From positions 25,698,001 to 25,762,000 of the forward strand of contig NC_084592.1 of the NCBI RefSeq assembly GCF_033807715.1: a stretch of DNA of 64,000 bases. Direction: 5' to 3'. The position numbers were made by a program, and so were the translations under genes. Every line of letters starts with the position of its first letter. Position 1 is the stretch's first letter. Positions 63,374 to 64,000 of this stretch are shown here, piece after piece. This DNA is from Cololabis saira (taxonomy: Eukaryota > Chordata > Actinopteri > Beloniformes > Belonidae). The notes beneath the pieces are model-generated. The model was not told the origin of the DNA and ran no database searches. It saw nothing but the letters and a program-made list of their open reading frames with translations.

Positions 63374-63570
63374 GGGACATAGCCAAGATCTAGTAGCTCA
63401 TTGACAACTGAAAGACTTGGCGCCTTGCGTTGACGGAGGTAAATTCTTAATGTCATTAACAATTTTATCATACATAACTTCTTTCCGCTTGCTGGTTGTC
63501 CATGACTGCGAGAAGCAGGTTTTTTGTGCTCTGATGTGATGCAGGTGCCACTAGATCTTGGCTGTGTCCC
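63374..63570. repeat. ~200-bp inverted-repeat element
   Basis: GGGACATAGCCAAGATCTAG at 63374 and its complement CTAGATCTTGGCTGTGTCCC ending 63570 match over 21 bp with one mismatch. Weaker matching extends outward (GCAGGAAGGC against CCTCCTCCCC). It may be a small MITE, and a minus-strand open frame across it (63310-63804) has no recognisable domain. Confidence 0.55.
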
Positions 63571-63911
63571 TCCTCCCCTCTGCAGAATGATATAGTGCTG
63601 ATTTGACACTCGCTTCAGAATTGCAACGGCGAAAAACGTAACTAAAAAAGACCGTTCAAAGATGGATATGGTTTTAGAAAAGATGGACAGAAAAGAAAAG
63701 TATAACCCAATAAGGTGACTGCACTTTTGGTCAGAGTTTTGATTTCTTGGGTACAGCTTCTGGGTTTTGGACGCCATAGTCACAACCCAAAATGTATAGA
63801 GCAAACGTTAAGGGAATACACACTTAATACACACTGTGCTTCTTTAAAATAAGGGTTGAACCATGGCAGTTACTGTAGGTAATAAATCAGCCTTGATTTA
63901 ATATGATGTGT

Positions 63912-64000
63912 TCTCCATCCATCTTCTATGCTCATTTCATCTTTGCCATAAGGGGCTCTTCTTGGATCCCATCGCTGCAGTCGCTGGATGAGAGGCAGGT
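63912..64000 (-). mobile_element. GGAT-tail retroposon, cut by window end
   Basis: CTCCATCCATCTTCTATGCTC then GGATCCCATCGCTGCAG and GAGAGGCAGG follow the start of the 6184-6544 family in the same minus orientation, with divergence. The rest lies beyond the window. Confidence 0.55.

Noticed and set aside
63310..63804. 164-codon minus-strand open frame near the window end
   Set aside because: It runs across an inverted-repeat element, has no recognisable domain, and is not linked by splice sites to the exon at 63067-63167. Left as unproven.

Overview
The window comes from a vertebrate nuclear genome, almost certainly a ray-finned (percomorph-like) fish. Evidence: small GT-AG-spliced exons, typical fish DNA transposons (hAT, Tc1 and TTAA-flanked MITEs), a tRNA-derived SINE, an L1-like LINE and long microsatellites. 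I see no prokaryotic systems, CRISPR arrays, operons or rRNA/tRNA genes.

Region 1 (about 7.6-54.5 kb, + strand) is the 3' part of an Eph receptor tyrosine kinase. Twelve exons encode the second fibronectin III domain, the transmembrane helix, the juxtamembrane segment, the complete kinase domain, the SAM domain and a C-terminal GFHV tail. Their reading frames join without error: 1661 nt, plus one base carried from the upstream exon, give 553 residues and a stop. Diagnostic peptides such as KYYEKEHEQL and CQWYFKAKM, together with the neighbouring arl6, identify it as epha6. The signal peptide, ligand-binding domain, Cys-rich/EGF region and first FN3 domain are not here and must lie upstream of base 1.

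Region 2 (55.4-62.6 kb, + strand) is arl6 (BBS3), a small Arf-like GTPase that recruits the BBSome to ciliary membranes. Six exons plus the terminal exon give exactly 186 residues, the human ARL6 length. A 13-nt microexon between them shifts the terminal exon into a second open frame, giving a 195-residue protein with a different C-terminus. This matches the logic of the described long BBS3L isoform and is the most interesting coding feature here. The epha6-arl6 order and orientation are the same as in human 3q11.2.

Region 3 (62.7-64 kb) ends with a probable terminal coding exon of an unidentified minus-strand gene that converges on arl6.

Nearly all remaining sequence is intron. It is heavily colonised: seven hAT elements (six with full or 7/8-matching 8-bp target duplications), three other TIR elements (two flanked by TTAA), a Tc1 element with a broken transposase in arl6 intron 5, a 4.4-kb dead L1-like LINE in an epha6 intron with a further retroposon nested in it, a tRNA-SINE, two copies of a 310-360-bp retroposon with target duplications, and several perfect or near-perfect hairpins. 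Some insertions are nested: one MITE family lies inside one hAT and appears as fragments in two others.
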